Assembly: GCA_002364325.1 (NCBI GenBank)
Contig: DEXV01000003.1
Location: forward strand, 659,229 to 723,228
DNA from: Gillisia sp. UBA3175
GTDB taxonomy: Bacteria > Bacteroidota > Bacteroidia > Flavobacteriales > Flavobacteriaceae
DNA: 64,000 nt
Direction: 5' to 3'
Positions 36,393 to 45,660 of this stretch are shown in pieces (within the stretch, counting starts at the first letter, position 1; every line of letters starts with the position of its first letter). A program made the translations under genes and the position numbers. Below the pieces are notes generated by a model. That model was not told the DNA's origin. It did not search any database and saw only the letters and a list, made by a program, of their open reading frames with translations.

Positions 36393-39300
36393 ATGAAATC
36401 CCTATTATATTTTTCAATTTTCAGCTTAATATTTTTACCATTTCTTATATCCTGTGACAATGAGAAGGAAAAAGAAGAAAAGTCAGAGGTCGATAAAAAC
36501 ACACTATTTTTCTTATTGCCATCTGAGGAGACTGGAGTAGATTTTATAAATGAAGTAAAAAATAGCCCCGACTTTAATATTTTCAAATATCGTAATTTTT
36601 ATAATGGAGGAGGAGTAGCCATTGGAGATATAAATAATGATGGGTTGCCTGATATTTTCTTTACGGCCAATATGAAACCTAATAAACTTTATCTAAATAA
36701 GGGTAATTTTCAATTTGAAGATATTTCGATATCTGCTGGCGTTGAAGGAAACAAACCATGGTCTACCGGAGTTAATATGGTAGATTTAAATAATGATGGG
36801 CTGCTTGATATTTATGTTAGCAATGCCGGCAATATGGAAGGGGACAATCATAATAACGAACTTTATATAAATAATGGGGATCTTACATTTACCGAAAAAG
36901 CAAAGGAATATAATCTTGCCGAAACCGGTTTTAGCACACACGCTGCTTTCTTTGATTATGATAAGGACGGCGATCTGGATGTTTATATTTTAAATAATAG
37001 TAATATACCTGTGAGCAGTCTGGGATTTGCACAACAAAGGGAAGTAAGGGCTCAGGACTGGGAAGATATTCCAAAAATTTTTCGAGGGGTGGGAGATATG
37101 TTGATGCGCAATGATGATGGCAAATTTGTGGATGTTAGTGAAGAAGCAAATATTTATGGAAGTTTAATTGGGTTTGGTTTAGGTGTAGTTGTGAGTGATT
37201 TTAATAATGATTTGTATCCCGATATTTATGTTTCAAATGATTTTTACGAAAGAGATTATTTATATATCAATAATCGAGACGGAACTTTTACAGAAGATAT
37301 TGAGAACTGGACTTCACATTTAAGCCTTTCCGCCATGGGAGTGGATATAGCCGATATTAACAATGATGGTTATGGCGATATTTTCGTAACCGATATGTTA
37401 CCCGATTCTGATGAAAGAGTAAAATCTGTAATGGAATTTGAAAGTTATAATGTCTTCAAGCTGAAACAAAGCAAGGATTTCTATCAACAGTATATCCATA
37501 ATACCCTTCAGCTTAACAATGGCAATAACACTTTTTCTGAAATAGCACACTTTAGCGGTGTAGAAAGTACAGACTGGAGCTGGGCAGGCTTGATTTTCGA
37601 TATGGATAACGATGGTAATCGTGATATTTTTGTTACCAACGGAATCAATCACGACCTTACGGATCTTGATTTTGTCGATTTTTTTGCGAATGAAATTATT
37701 CAGAAAATGGCACTGACAGGAAAAAAAGAAGCTATAGATTCCATAATAAATAAGATGCCGGTTACCCTTCTTCCCAATTATGCTTTTCAAAATATGGGAA
37801 ATCTTAAATTTAAAAATTCGGCAGAAAAATGGGGCTTAGGAATTCCTAGTTTATCTAATGGAAGTGCTTATGGGGATTTGGATAACGACGGGGATCTTGA
37901 TCTTGTGGTGAATAATGTAAATATGGAATCCTTTATTTACCGAAATAACGCGGATAAATTAAAAAACAAAAATTATTTGCGAATCCAATTAAAAGGAAAT
38001 CCAAAGAATAGTTTTGGAATTGGAAGTATCATTAGACTTTATTATGAGGATAAGGTCTTTATGCAGGAGCAGAATCCATCAAGAGGTTTTCAGTCTTCTA
38101 TGGATTATATAATGAACATCGGTCTTGGAAAAATAAAAAAAATAGATTCTTTAAGGATAATATGGCCCGATAATTCTACACAATTGCTTAAAAATATTAA
38201 AACGAGTGCTACCCTAGTCCTAAAGCAAAGCGAAGCGCTGGAAAAATATAGTCCGAAACCTATAAAAAAGCAGAAGCAATTGTTCATCGAATTATCAGAT
38301 AAAAATTTTGAAACTCATAGCGAGAATTCTTATACAGATTTTGATTATGAAGGATTAATCTATAAAAAATTGTCTCAAGAAGGACCATCACTTGCAGTAG
38401 CCGATGTTAATGGCGATGGAAATGAGGACACATTTATTGGTGGAGCAAAGGGACAACCGGGAATCATCTATTTTAATAGGGGGAACGGAATCTTAAAGAA
38501 ATCTGTACAACCGGCTCTGGATACCGACTTTCTATTTGAAGATACTGCCGCTGCTTTTTTTGATTTTGATGGTGATGGGGATCAGGATCTTATGGTAGGC
38601 TCAGGAGGTAATGAAGTAGGAGAAGAGAGTAATTACAGGCCCCGTCTATACATTAACGATGGAAAGGGAAAATTTACGCCTTATTTAGGGGTAATTCCGT
38701 CTATAGATCAAAATGTTGCGGTTATTGCGCCCTATGACTTTGATCAAGACGGTGATATGGATGTTTTTATAGGTTCACGAAGTGTAGCACTTAATTATGG
38801 GATAGATCCCCAACACTTATTTTTGGAAAATACAGGGGATGGTAATTTTTCGAATGCTACAGAAAGGATTCTTTATGATGTTAAATATGCGGGGATGATC
38901 ACCGATGCTATCTGGGAGGATATAGATGGGGATGGCAAAAAGGACCTTATAACGGTTTCAGACTGGGGAGCACCAATGATTTTTAAAAATTCAGGAAGAA
39001 GGCTTTCATTTTTCAAGAGTAATTTAACCGATTATACAGGATGGTGGAATACCATAGAAGCTGCAGATATAGATGGTGATGGTGACCAAGATCTAATAAT
39101 TGGTAACAAAGGTTCTAATATTCCTTATAAGCCATCTATAGAACAACCTATGAAAATGTGGATCAACGATTTTGACAGCAATGGTAGTATAGAACAAATT
39201 GTAACGCAACATAGAAATGGGAAAGATTACCCTCTACACATGAAAAGGGAGATGATTTCCCAGTTGGTTTTTCTAAAAAAAGAAAATTTAAAAGCATCTG

Positions 39301-39749
39301 AATATGCCAAAAAATCTATAAATGAATTAATGCCGAAGGACAAACTTAACAATGTAATTGTAAAAGATGTTGTGATTTCTGAAACAATTATCGCTATTAA
39401 TAACGGCAAAGGAAATTTTGAAATTAAAAAAATGCCTAGTCGCATTCAGTTTTCCAGTGTAAATAGTATTTCCAGTATAGATATAAATAAGGACGGTAAT
39501 CTGGATTTGGTAATGGCCGGGAATAATTACGAATTTAAACCCCAGTTTTCAAGACAGGATGTTAGCTTTGGGGATGTACTGCTTGGCGATGGTAAATTGA
39601 ATTTTAATTTACAGGATTATGCCAAAAGCGGATTTTCTATAAAAGGGGAGGTAAAACACCTGGGTCAATTTAAAGATAAAAATGGAAGACAATTTATAAT
39701 TGTTGCTATTAATGATGAAAAACCAAAAATATTTGAAATCAATAATTAA
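36393..39749 (+). CDS. Double-propeller VCBS/FG-GAP lipoprotein with ASPIC/UnbV domain (copy 2)
   Basis: 1,118 residues, paralogous to its neighbours. A lipoprotein signal ends in LISC, followed by DNEKEKEEK. Seven motifs (DINNDGLPDIFF through DLDNDGDLDLVV) come before the ASPIC/UnbV domain (about 526-609, with NYLRIQLKGNPKNSFGIGS and DSLRIIWPD), and seven after it (DVNGDGNEDTFI through DINKDGNLDLVM). The last residues of its frame overlap the start of copy 3 by 35 bases. The copies differ throughout, so this is an old triplication rather than an assembly repeat. Confidence 0.9.
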   Translation: MKSLLYFSIFSLIFLPFLISCDNEKEKEEKSEVDKNTLFFLLPSEETGVDFINEVKNSPDFNIFKYRNFYNGGGVAIGDINNDGLPDIFFTANMKPNKLYLNKGNFQFEDISISAGVEGNKPWSTGVNMVDLNNDGLLDIYVSNAGNMEGDNHNNELYINNGDLTFTEKAKEYNLAETGFSTHAAFFDYDKDGDLDVYILNNSNIPVSSLGFAQQREVRAQDWEDIPKIFRGVGDMLMRNDDGKFVDVSEEANIYGSLIGFGLGVVVSDFNNDLYPDIYVSNDFYERDYLYINNRDGTFTEDIENWTSHLSLSAMGVDIADINNDGYGDIFVTDMLPDSDERVKSVMEFESYNVFKLKQSKDFYQQYIHNTLQLNNGNNTFSEIAHFSGVESTDWSWAGLIFDMDNDGNRDIFVTNGINHDLTDLDFVDFFANEIIQKMALTGKKEAIDSIINKMPVTLLPNYAFQNMGNLKFKNSAEKWGLGIPSLSNGSAYGDLDNDGDLDLVVNNVNMESFIYRNNADKLKNKNYLRIQLKGNPKNSFGIGSIIRLYYEDKVFMQEQNPSRGFQSSMDYIMNIGLGKIKKIDSLRIIWPDNSTQLLKNIKTSATLVLKQSEALEKYSPKPIKKQKQLFIELSDKNFETHSENSYTDFDYEGLIYKKLSQEGPSLAVADVNGDGNEDTFIGGAKGQPGIIYFNRGNGILKKSVQPALDTDFLFEDTAAAFFDFDGDGDQDLMVGSGGNEVGEESNYRPRLYINDGKGKFTPYLGVIPSIDQNVAVIAPYDFDQDGDMDVFIGSRSVALNYGIDPQHLFLENTGDGNFSNATERILYDVKYAGMITDAIWEDIDGDGKKDLITVSDWGAPMIFKNSGRRLSFFKSNLTDYTGWWNTIEAADIDGDGDQDLIIGNKGSNIPYKPSIEQPMKMWINDFDSNGSIEQIVTQHRNGKDYPLHMKREMISQLVFLKKENLKASEYAKKSINELMPKDKLNNVIVKDVVISETIIAINNGKGNFEIKKMPSRIQFSSVNSISSIDINKDGNLDLVMAGNNYEFKPQFSRQDVSFGDVLLGDGKLNFNLQDYAKSGFSIKGEVKHLGQFKDKNGRQFIIVAINDEKPKIFEINN

Positions 39750-42700
39750 TAAGTTATTATTTTTTCTGGTACTCATAGGTTGTTTATTTGGATGCGAAAA
39801 AAAGGAAGAAAAGTTTCTTTCAATTCTACCACCAGAAACTTCGGGAATAGATTTCATAAATAAAATTACCGAAAACAGGGATCAGAATATTCTTGATTAC
39901 CTTTATTTCTACAATGGAGGAGGAGTAAGTATAGGCGACTTAAATAATGATGGTTTGCCGGATATTTACTTTACCGGAAATCAAGTAGAAAATCGACTTT
40001 ATCTTAATAAAGGAAATTTAAAATTCGAGGATATTACAGAGAAAGCCGGAGTACAGGGCAACAGCACTTGGAATACGGGAACTACCATGGCCGATATTAA
40101 TGGGGATGGTCTACTTGATATTTATGTTTGTGCCGTTGTGGGAGTAAATGGTTTTATCGGGTATAATGAACTTTATATCAATAACGGAGATCTCACCTTC
40201 TCGGAGAGAGCTAAAGAATTTGGGCTAGATCTTGAAAATTATTCCTCTCAAGCAGCTTTTTTTGATGCGGATAATGATGGCGATCTGGACATGTATCTTT
40301 TAAACCATGCAATTCATACAAATAAATCTTTTGGTCCTGCCGAAATAAGGAATAATAGGGTTTATGAGAGTGGTGATAAATTATTCCTGAATGAAAACGG
40401 AAAATTTATAGATATAAGCGAAAAAGCTGGGATTTATGGTGGAGCAAATAGTTACGGACTTGGTATTAGCACTGCCGATTTTAATAACGATGGTTTTACA
40501 GATATTTACGTTGGGAATGATTTTCATGAAGATGATTACTATTACCTGAATAATGGGGATGGTACTTTTACTGAAAGTCTTAAAAACAAATTTGGGCATG
40601 TTTCAAGGTTTTCAATGGGTAATGATGCTGCCGATATTAATAATGACGGATTTATAGATCTTATAACACTTGATATGTTGCCTCAAGATGAGAAAATCCT
40701 TAAACGTTCAGCAGGTGAAGATGATGTTAATCTTCACAATTTAAAAATAACCCGACTGGGATATCATCCTCAATACAGCCGGAATATGCTACAGTTAAAT
40801 ATGAACGGGGATTATTTTGCTGAAATTGCACTTATGAGCGGAGTTGCGGCGACAGATTGGAGCTGGGGAGCCCTTTTTGCCGATCTTGATCATGACGGGC
40901 AACAAGATCTTTTTATCACCAACGGGATTCCAAAGCGTCCGAATGATCTTGATTACATTAAGTATATTTCCAATGAACAAATTAAGCAGCAACTCGATCA
41001 AACAACTTTGGTAGATAATGAGGCGCTGGAAAAAATGCCTTCTGGAGCGGTTACCAATTATGTTTTTAAAGGTAATTCCAACGGTACTTTTAAAGATATG
41101 TCTGAGTTATGGATTGCAAATGATTCGGTGATCTCTACAGGTGTAGCCTACGCCGATCTGGATAACGATGGGGATATCGATATTGTTACTAATAATATAA
41201 ATAAAACTCCAAGTCTCTACATCAATAATGAAGCAACCGGCAATTATCTTAAAATAAAATTAAGCGGTGGGAAGGCAAACACATCTGGTATCGGGAGTAA
41301 AGCGATACTTTATACCGACAAAGGAAAGCAATACCGTCAATTATATACTACAAAGGCGTATCAGTCCTCTTCAGAACCCATAATTCATTTTGGAATTCCT
41401 AAAAACGCCCGTATAGATTCACTAAGCATTATCTGGCCAGACCAGACTTTAAAAACGCTAACCTCAGTGAAACCGAACAGTATGCTTCAAATTAAATGGA
41501 ATTCTACTAATAAAAAAGCAGATCTTGGGGAATTGTTTCATAAAAAGAATAAACCATGGTTTTCTATAGCTGAAACAGATTTTGGACTTAATTACAAACA
41601 TGAGGAAAATCTTTATGAAGATTTTAATCTTCAAAAATTAATACCCCACAAGATATCAGATCTTGGTCCTGCTGTGAAAGTGGCAGATCTAAACAATGAT
41701 GGCCGAGATGATGTGCTGTTTGGTGCATCTAGGTTTAATCCATCTGTGATGTTTTTTCAGAACAAAGAAGGTTTTACCATGGAGAAACCGAAAGATATCC
41801 TTAATGATTCCCTTTACGAGGATACCGATATGGAAATTGCCGATTTTAATAATGATGGCAAACAAGATATTTTAATTGTTTCAGGGGGAGGAGAATCTGT
41901 AGGAGATGATAATTGGTTACTGGACAGGCTATATATAAAGGAAGAGGGAGGTTATATAAAAGACAGCCTTTTTCCGAAAATATTCTCAAATTCTTCGGTT
42001 ATAAAGTCGGCAGATTATGACGGGGATGGCGATCTAGATGTTTTTATTGGTTCCAATGCTGTAAACTATAAATATGGTGAAATACCAAAGGCCTATTTAC
42101 TTAGGAATGAGAATGGAAGTTTTGTGAAGAATAACCAATCAGGGATTTTTGAGGATCTGGGAATGATCAATGATGCCATTTGGGAAGATTTCGACAATGA
42201 TGGGGATCTCGATCTTATTGGCGTGGGGGAATGGATGTCTCCCAAGTTTCTGGAGAATAGGAATGGAGTTTTTTCAGATATTACTAATAGCCTAATTTCT
42301 CAAAAATTAAATGGTTTATGGCAGAAAATTTTGCCATTCGATATAGACAAAGATGGAGATACCGATTATCTACTTGGAAATTGGGGATTGAACACAAAAC
42401 TTAAGGCTTCTGCAGAATATCCACTTTTAATGTACTTTAAGGATTTTGATAAGAATGGCTTATCTGAAACCTTATTAGCGACTGAGAAAAATGAAAAATA
42501 TTATTTCATCCACAGTTTAGATGAGCTTGCTACACAATTACCTGCGCTTATAAGAAAAAGGTTTGCCAATTATAACGATTTTGCAGGGAAAACTGTAAAA
42601 GAGATTTTTACTAAAGAGGAACTGGAAATTGCTTCCAAGAGAAAGGTGCATACCTTGGCTTCCGGATATCTTGAAAATAACAAAGGAAAATTTATTTTCA

Positions 42701-43011
42701 GGGAATTTGATATGCAGCTACAAGTGGCACCTATAATGGCAATGCTTAAGTATGATTTTAACAAAGATGGGTCTGAGGAGGTGTTGTTAGGAGGTAATTA
42801 TTTTGGGGTTACTCCTTATCACGGAAGGTTTGAAGCCTTTGGCGGAGCACTTCTAATAAATTCGGATAAAATTCTAAATTCCAATGAAATTGGTTTAAAT
42901 TTATCACAAAAATCTGTTAAAGATTTTTCAATAATAAAAATTAAGCAGCAAGCTTATTTATTGGTTACAATAAACGATGCAGAAGCTGAATTGTATAAAA
43001 TAATTGACTGA
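39715..43011 (+). CDS. Double-propeller VCBS/FG-GAP lipoprotein with ASPIC/UnbV domain (copy 3)
   Basis: About 1,098 residues from the ATG at 39715, chosen because it gives the lipoprotein signal ending in CLFGC, followed by EKKEEK. Seven calcium motifs (DLNNDGLPDIYF through DLDNDGDIDIVT) precede ASPIC/UnbV (about 509-597, with NYLKIKLSGGKANTSGIGS and DSLSIIWPD), and seven follow (DLNNDGRDDVLF through DFNKDGSEEVLL). It overlaps copy 2 by 35 bases and ends one base before the haloperoxidase-like gene, so translation of these genes is likely coupled. Confidence 0.9.
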   Translation: MKNQKYLKSIINKLLFFLVLIGCLFGCEKKEEKFLSILPPETSGIDFINKITENRDQNILDYLYFYNGGGVSIGDLNNDGLPDIYFTGNQVENRLYLNKGNLKFEDITEKAGVQGNSTWNTGTTMADINGDGLLDIYVCAVVGVNGFIGYNELYINNGDLTFSERAKEFGLDLENYSSQAAFFDADNDGDLDMYLLNHAIHTNKSFGPAEIRNNRVYESGDKLFLNENGKFIDISEKAGIYGGANSYGLGISTADFNNDGFTDIYVGNDFHEDDYYYLNNGDGTFTESLKNKFGHVSRFSMGNDAADINNDGFIDLITLDMLPQDEKILKRSAGEDDVNLHNLKITRLGYHPQYSRNMLQLNMNGDYFAEIALMSGVAATDWSWGALFADLDHDGQQDLFITNGIPKRPNDLDYIKYISNEQIKQQLDQTTLVDNEALEKMPSGAVTNYVFKGNSNGTFKDMSELWIANDSVISTGVAYADLDNDGDIDIVTNNINKTPSLYINNEATGNYLKIKLSGGKANTSGIGSKAILYTDKGKQYRQLYTTKAYQSSSEPIIHFGIPKNARIDSLSIIWPDQTLKTLTSVKPNSMLQIKWNSTNKKADLGELFHKKNKPWFSIAETDFGLNYKHEENLYEDFNLQKLIPHKISDLGPAVKVADLNNDGRDDVLFGASRFNPSVMFFQNKEGFTMEKPKDILNDSLYEDTDMEIADFNNDGKQDILIVSGGGESVGDDNWLLDRLYIKEEGGYIKDSLFPKIFSNSSVIKSADYDGDGDLDVFIGSNAVNYKYGEIPKAYLLRNENGSFVKNNQSGIFEDLGMINDAIWEDFDNDGDLDLIGVGEWMSPKFLENRNGVFSDITNSLISQKLNGLWQKILPFDIDKDGDTDYLLGNWGLNTKLKASAEYPLLMYFKDFDKNGLSETLLATEKNEKYYFIHSLDELATQLPALIRKRFANYNDFAGKTVKEIFTKEELEIASKRKVHTLASGYLENNKGKFIFREFDMQLQVAPIMAMLKYDFNKDGSEEVLLGGNYFGVTPYHGRFEAFGGALLINSDKILNSNEIGLNLSQKSVKDFSIIKIKQQAYLLVTINDAEAELYKIID

Positions 43012-43012
43012 T

Positions 43013-44359
43013 ATGAAGAATCTTATTGTACTTATTATAGTTGCTATACTAATGATATCCTGTAAAAATGAGGTCCAAAAAATCGAGGTTACTTCAGAAG
43101 ATTTCCATGTTGCTAATGATGATCTTACCAAGGTAATGGTGCATGATATATTTTCTCCGCCAGTAGCTAGCCGTGTATATACATACTCTAATATCGCCGC
43201 TTACGAGGTAATTGCGCAGTTTGATAAAGATTATAATAGTCTGGCAGGTCAATTAACAGACCTTAGACCTGCTCCTGTATCTAATTCAGAACTAATAAAT
43301 CCTGAACTAGCTGCTTTGGTTGCATTTTACGAAATTGCTAAAACCCTTGTATTTTCAGAAGAAAGACTTATAGTTAAGAGGGATAGTATTTTTAATATTT
43401 GGAAAAAATCAGACGAACAAACTTTTAATGTTTCTGAAGCACATGGAGTGCTGGTCGCAAACCACATTAAAAAATGGATGTCCAAAGATAATTACTCCGA
43501 AACACGTACAATGCCTAAATTTTCTGTGCACACAGATGAAGAAGGCCGATGGCAGCCCACGCCACCCTCCTATATGGATGGTATAGAACCGCACTGGAGC
43601 AAAATAAGACCATTCGCTATTAATGCATCAAATCAGTTTAAACCAATTCCACCACCTGAGTTTTCCATGGAACCGGGGAGTCGTTTCCACAACGAATTGA
43701 TGGAAGTCTATAATATTCGTGAGGAGATTGCAGAAAATGAAGAGAATAGTGAGAAGATGGCTATAGCAAAATTTTGGGACTGTAATCCTTATGTTTCCAT
43801 CTCAAGAGGACATCTAATGTTTGCTACAAAAAAAATCACCCCTGGTGGCCACTGGATGGGAATCACCAAGATCGCATGTCAAAAATCCAAAGCTGATTTT
43901 AACAAATCTGTTTATGCATACACTAAAGTATCTGTCGCACTAGCAGATGGTTTTATTAGCTGTTGGGATGAAAAATATCGTAGCAAACTGGTACGGCCCG
44001 AAACTTTGATAAATAAATACATTGACGAGAACTGGACTTCAGTATTGCAAACCCCTCCATTTCCTGAATATACTAGTGGACATTCGGTAGTTTCAGGTGC
44101 AGCGGCTATTGTACTTACAAACATTTTTGGAGATAATTTTAGCTTTAAAGATGATACTGAATTAGAATATGGTCTTCCATTTAGAAATTTTAAATCCTTT
44201 AAGGATGCCTCTATGGAAGCAGCAAATAGTAGGCTGTATGGAGGAATTCATTATAGGGCCGCGATTGAAGTAGGTTTAGACCAAGGTGAAGCAGTTGGGA
44301 ACTTTATAGTAAATAAGTTGGAAATGACCAATCCTAAAGAGAAATTCGCCACTAGGTAG
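43013..44359 (+). CDS. Vanadium-dependent haloperoxidase-like / PAP2 lipoprotein
   Basis: About 448 residues from the ATG at 43013. A lipoprotein signal ends in ILMISC. The oxyanion-binding residues of the vanadate haloperoxidase/PAP2 superfamily are present in order: K-x6-RP (KYRSKLVRP, near 321), TSGH in place of PSGH (near 354) and SR-x5-H (SRLYGGIH, near 406). The aspartate after the last histidine found in many PAP2 phosphatases is absent, as in haloperoxidases. It could oxidise halide with peroxide or act as a phosphatase; sequence alone cannot decide. It begins one base after copy 3, inside the same operon. Confidence 0.85.
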   Translation: MKNLIVLIIVAILMISCKNEVQKIEVTSEDFHVANDDLTKVMVHDIFSPPVASRVYTYSNIAAYEVIAQFDKDYNSLAGQLTDLRPAPVSNSELINPELAALVAFYEIAKTLVFSEERLIVKRDSIFNIWKKSDEQTFNVSEAHGVLVANHIKKWMSKDNYSETRTMPKFSVHTDEEGRWQPTPPSYMDGIEPHWSKIRPFAINASNQFKPIPPPEFSMEPGSRFHNELMEVYNIREEIAENEENSEKMAIAKFWDCNPYVSISRGHLMFATKKITPGGHWMGITKIACQKSKADFNKSVYAYTKVSVALADGFISCWDEKYRSKLVRPETLINKYIDENWTSVLQTPPFPEYTSGHSVVSGAAAIVLTNIFGDNFSFKDDTELEYGLPFRNFKSFKDASMEAANSRLYGGIHYRAAIEVGLDQGEAVGNFIVNKLEMTNPKEKFATR

Positions 44360-44363
44360 TTCT

Positions 44364-45287
44364 ATGAAAAAAATTATTTTATTGTTCCTCACACTGCTAC
44401 TTTCAGGATTGATCTGGTACTTATTTATAAAAAAATATGATTACCAGTTCCAAATGGATACCAAATATGGGCCTGGTACCGCATTTCACGAAATTTCAGA
44501 ATGGAAAAGGTTTAATGCTGGTTTTTCCGAAGATAATATTACAGTCATCCAAGGCGAACCTTTCAAAAATTTGACACAAAAAGTAAATTCTTTTAGTGAT
44601 TCCCATATAGAGTTCTACTGGGAGTTTGAAAAAAGAAACGATAGCCTTACAAAAGTCGTTCTAAATGTTAGAGATAAAGATAATTCACTAGGTAACCGCT
44701 TGGATATATTAAATCCCTTCGTGAAAAGTAATTTTATTGATAGTTTAAAACAAAATTTACTGGCCTTTAGACAAAGATTGAAAAATGAACAAACGGCCTA
44801 CCGTATTCAAATTTCCGATAGTATAGTCATTTCACCTGCACTGGATTGTATTTGTCATATTTCTGAAAATATTCCAGTAAGAGGAAAGGCCATAGAAATG
44901 GTAGAAACCATTGATATCCTAGAAGATTACATTTTAAGTCGTAAACTTAAATTAACAGGAAATCCATTTGTGAAGATCATTAAATGGAATAGGGAGGAGA
45001 ATATAATAGACTTTGAATTTTGTTTTCCGGTGAATCTTGTCCAGGATATAAGACCTTCAGAGGAAGTTAAATTCAGGCAATTTCCATCATCCACCGCATT
45101 AAAAGCGGTATTTAACGGAAACTATAGGTTATCTCATAAAGCCTGGTTTGATCTTCTATATACAGCCGAGGAAAGGGATTTTAAAACTCAAGGATTACCA
45201 TTGGAAGTTTTTTTTAATAATCCTAATGTAGAAAATACTCCATCAACTACATGGAAAGCGGTAATCTATTTACCAGTAGCGGAATGA
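44364..45287 (+). CDS. Membrane-anchored SRPBCC plus GyrI-like ligand-binding protein
   Basis: 307 residues. One N-terminal membrane helix (about 3-20) is followed by a region like the polyketide-cyclase/SRPBCC fold (about 30-145). The C-terminal half (about 160-305) resembles GyrI/AraC effector-binding domains: IDFEFCFPV, SSTALKAVFNGNYRLSHKAW, GLPLEVFFNNPNVEN and TTWKAVIYLPV. There is no DNA-binding domain. Such modules bind small ligands, so it may bind or sense a product of the locus. It starts four bases after the haloperoxidase-like gene. Confidence 0.65.
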   Translation: MKKIILLFLTLLLSGLIWYLFIKKYDYQFQMDTKYGPGTAFHEISEWKRFNAGFSEDNITVIQGEPFKNLTQKVNSFSDSHIEFYWEFEKRNDSLTKVVLNVRDKDNSLGNRLDILNPFVKSNFIDSLKQNLLAFRQRLKNEQTAYRIQISDSIVISPALDCICHISENIPVRGKAIEMVETIDILEDYILSRKLKLTGNPFVKIIKWNREENIIDFEFCFPVNLVQDIRPSEEVKFRQFPSSTALKAVFNGNYRLSHKAWFDLLYTAEERDFKTQGLPLEVFFNNPNVENTPSTTWKAVIYLPVAE

Positions 45288-45660
45288 AAACTATTCTCAG
45301 ATCTAATTTTTAGATGGAATAGCGATTTTTAATCTCTCATCCCAGCGTTAATATCCGTTCCCGATATATATCAAAATGGCTTGAATATTCGAAAGTATTT
45401 TTCTCCCAAAACATCGGGACATATTCAACATCACCAAAAATGATCCTAAATTTTTAGAGGTAATCCCAAGTTAAATGAAAAACCTATTACTAATTGGGTC
45501 TTGTCTTAAAAAATTCCGAATGCAGTTATTTCATAGAAAATGTGTTGGTGGTAAGTGAATTTGCCACTAACGCAGATAATAATGCATATATAAATGGTTT
45601 CCATTAATATTACATAAATTGTCGATTAAATTTAGTTTCAAGATTTTCAAAAACATAAAT
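45288..45660. other. 373-base gene-free stretch before the GH65 gene
   Basis: It holds a loose inverted repeat TCCCGAT/ATCGGGA (about 45359-45365 and 45413-45419) but no convincing terminator or gene. A TTG at 45619 opens the GH65 frame early, but the signal peptide begins at 45661. A separate GH65 promoter here is likely. Confidence 0.35.

Noticed and set aside
33087..43011. Assembly artefact duplicating one gene three times
   Set aside because: The three copies differ in sequence throughout, including signal peptides and loop lengths, so they are true paralogues.
43004..43012. TTG start for the haloperoxidase-like gene at 43004
   Set aside because: It would overlap the end of the preceding gene and add three residues before a good lipoprotein signal that starts at the ATG at 43013.
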